From Bog-532 sp963830385 (lineage in GTDB: Bacteria > Actinomycetota > Actinomycetes > Streptosporangiales > Streptosporangiaceae): a stretch of 64,000 bases of DNA. Under the pieces are notes generated by a model. The model had not been told where the DNA came from, did not search any database, and saw nothing but the letters and a program-made list of their open reading frames with translations. Position 1 is the stretch's first letter. Every line of letters begins with the position of its first letter. The translations under genes and the position numbers were made by a program. The stretch spans positions 434,001-498,000 of the forward strand of contig CAWHMD010000008.1 in NCBI GenBank assembly GCA_963830385.1, read 5' to 3'. Positions 63,085-64,000 of this stretch are shown in pieces.

Positions 63085-63999
63085 TTAATGGGAAGAAGCC
63101 AGCAAGCCGGCGGCGTGCAGGATGGCCTGCGCCGTCTCGGCCGGGCGGGTGCGCGGGAAGTCGTGACCGCCGTCGGCCAGCTCGTGCAGGTCAACCGAGC
63201 TGGCCAGCAGCAGCCAGTCGCGGTATCGGTGCGGGAAGTCCGCCGTGACCGGGTCGTCGGCGGCCACCACCACGGTGACCGGGGCGGACAGCTTCTCTCC
63301 CGGCGCGGTGTCCAGGGCATCGGCGAAATACCGGTGTGCGGAGCTGCAATCGTGCCGGTAAGCAGCCCCGACGTGCCAGGCAGGCTCCGCGTCCAGCTCG
63401 GCGAGCTCGCCGTAGCCGCTGGCCGTGGTCAGTGTTGCGGCGATCTCGGTATCGCTCAGCCCGGCCAGTTCGGTGACGATGGCCCGCCGGGCGGCCGCCT
63501 CACCGAGCAGTTGCGCGCCAAGGAATACCCGGTCGGCGGCGGTTCCGCGTTCCTCCAGCTTTCTGGCCGTCGCTACGGTGAATGCGGCGCCTGAGGACTG
63601 GCCCCATAGCAGCACCCTGGTCAGGCCCCGGCCGGTGATCTCGGTGGCGACCTGTTCGGCTACCTGGGCCAGCGGCGCGAACGATTCGGTCCTGGCGGCT
63701 ACGTCGTGACCGGGCAGCTCGACGGCGTAGACCGCCAGCCCACTGCCGGACATCGCGTCGGCCAGAGCGCGGAAGTTCACCGCGTTGCCGCCGGCGCAGG
63801 GGAAGCACACCAGGGCACCGGCCGGCTCGCCGTCCGGTTGCGACAGGAGCTGGAGCAGCCCGGAGCCCGGTTCTGGGGTTCCGTCCAGAAGCCGGGCCAT
63901 GTCGGCGAGGACCGGGTTGCCGGTGATGTCCTTGAGCGACACCACCCGGTCCAAGGTGACCGCCAGCTTCACCGCCGACAGTGAGGTGCCGCCCCGGCC
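63085..63999 (-). CDS. NRPS C-terminal end: carrier domain fragment plus thioesterase (partial)
   Basis: The frame is open to the window edge. The first residues, GGTSLSAVKLAVTLD, form the phosphopantetheine attachment motif of a peptidyl-carrier domain, followed by its last helices (LKDITGNPVLADMARLLDG). A thioesterase of about 230 residues then follows, with nucleophile Ser in GQSSG, Asp in VVAADDPVT and His in DGGHDFPR, which releases the product. GTG 63972, although a possible start, falls inside the carrier domain, so the true gene begins beyond 64000. Confidence 0.85.
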   Translation of the reverse strand, partial: GRGGTSLSAVKLAVTLDRVVSLKDITGNPVLADMARLLDGTPEPGSGLLQLLSQPDGEPAGALVCFPCAGGNAVNFRALADAMSGSGLAVYAVELPGHDVAARTESFAPLAQVAEQVATEITGRGLTRVLLWGQSSGAAFTVATARKLEERGTAADRVFLGAQLLGEAAARRAIVTELAGLSDTEIAATLTTASGYGELAELDAEPAWHVGAAYRHDCSSAHRYFADALDTAPGEKLSAPVTVVVAADDPVTADFPHRYRDWLLLASSVDLHELADGGHDFPRTRPAETAQAILHAAGLLASSH

Positions 64000-64000
64000 G

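Overview
The window is about 72% GC with many GTG starts, 4-bp ATGA/GTGA gene overlaps and families typical of filamentous actinomycetes (F420/LLM and deazaflavin-type oxidoreductases, ECF sigma factors with SnoaL-like tails, P450s, LysM and L,D-transpeptidase wall enzymes, PadR/TetR/DeoR regulators). I read it as chromosome of a high-GC actinomycete, possibly Streptosporangiales-like; the genus cannot be fixed from sequence alone. No rRNA, tRNA or CRISPR array was recognised.

Layout. 0-13.5 kb: end of PRPP synthetase, oligopeptidase B, a TPR-like protein, a thioesterase, a CorA-type channel, a LysR/EamA divergent pair, a Rieske oxygenase with an enolase-superfamily sugar-acid dehydratase, a frameshifted P450 and a UPF0104 membrane protein. 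13.5-16.7 kb: MFS-SDR-pyrF operon. 16.9-24.2 kb: the most unusual part. A 16-bp direct repeat (GATAACAGCAAGAAGC) recurs here, always on the + strand, and an IS30-family element has landed inside a cluster of copies. Between the copies lie argG, a methyltransferase, a heme-oxygenase-like diiron oxidase (HDO), a GT2 glycosyltransferase and a CDGSH iron-sulfur protein. 24.3-29.9 kb: VOC protein, PadR plus a UvrA-like ABC protein, and a divergent LLM/TetR pair with two clear operator copies. 29.9-36.3 kb: an envelope-stress-like module in which a histidine kinase and a DUF4097-like protein are divergent from an FtsX-type ABC transporter and a NarL-type regulator. 36.4-50 kb: acyl-CoA/AMP ligase, LysM protein, a second two-component pair, SDRs, sigma factor, and DUF1275, VIT1 and UPF0104 membrane proteins. 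50-54.2 kb: L,D-transpeptidase, peptidoglycan-binding protein and a stretch of gene remnants (tyrosinase, MFS tail). 54.2-60.9 kb: DeoR, NudK, P450, methyltransferase, ECF sigma factor, YCII protein and a DHA2 MFS pump. 61-64 kb: edge of a nonribosomal peptide cluster (SbnB, a SyrP-like TauD dioxygenase, and a carrier-thioesterase terminus running off the window), suggesting a diaminopropionate-containing peptide.

Two themes cut across the window. First, the polar 16-bp repeat. Second, single-base frameshifts in otherwise well-preserved genes (P450, ABC permease, GNAT, tyrosinase remnant, a small membrane protein, perhaps a response regulator start), which must be either assembly indels or real decay.
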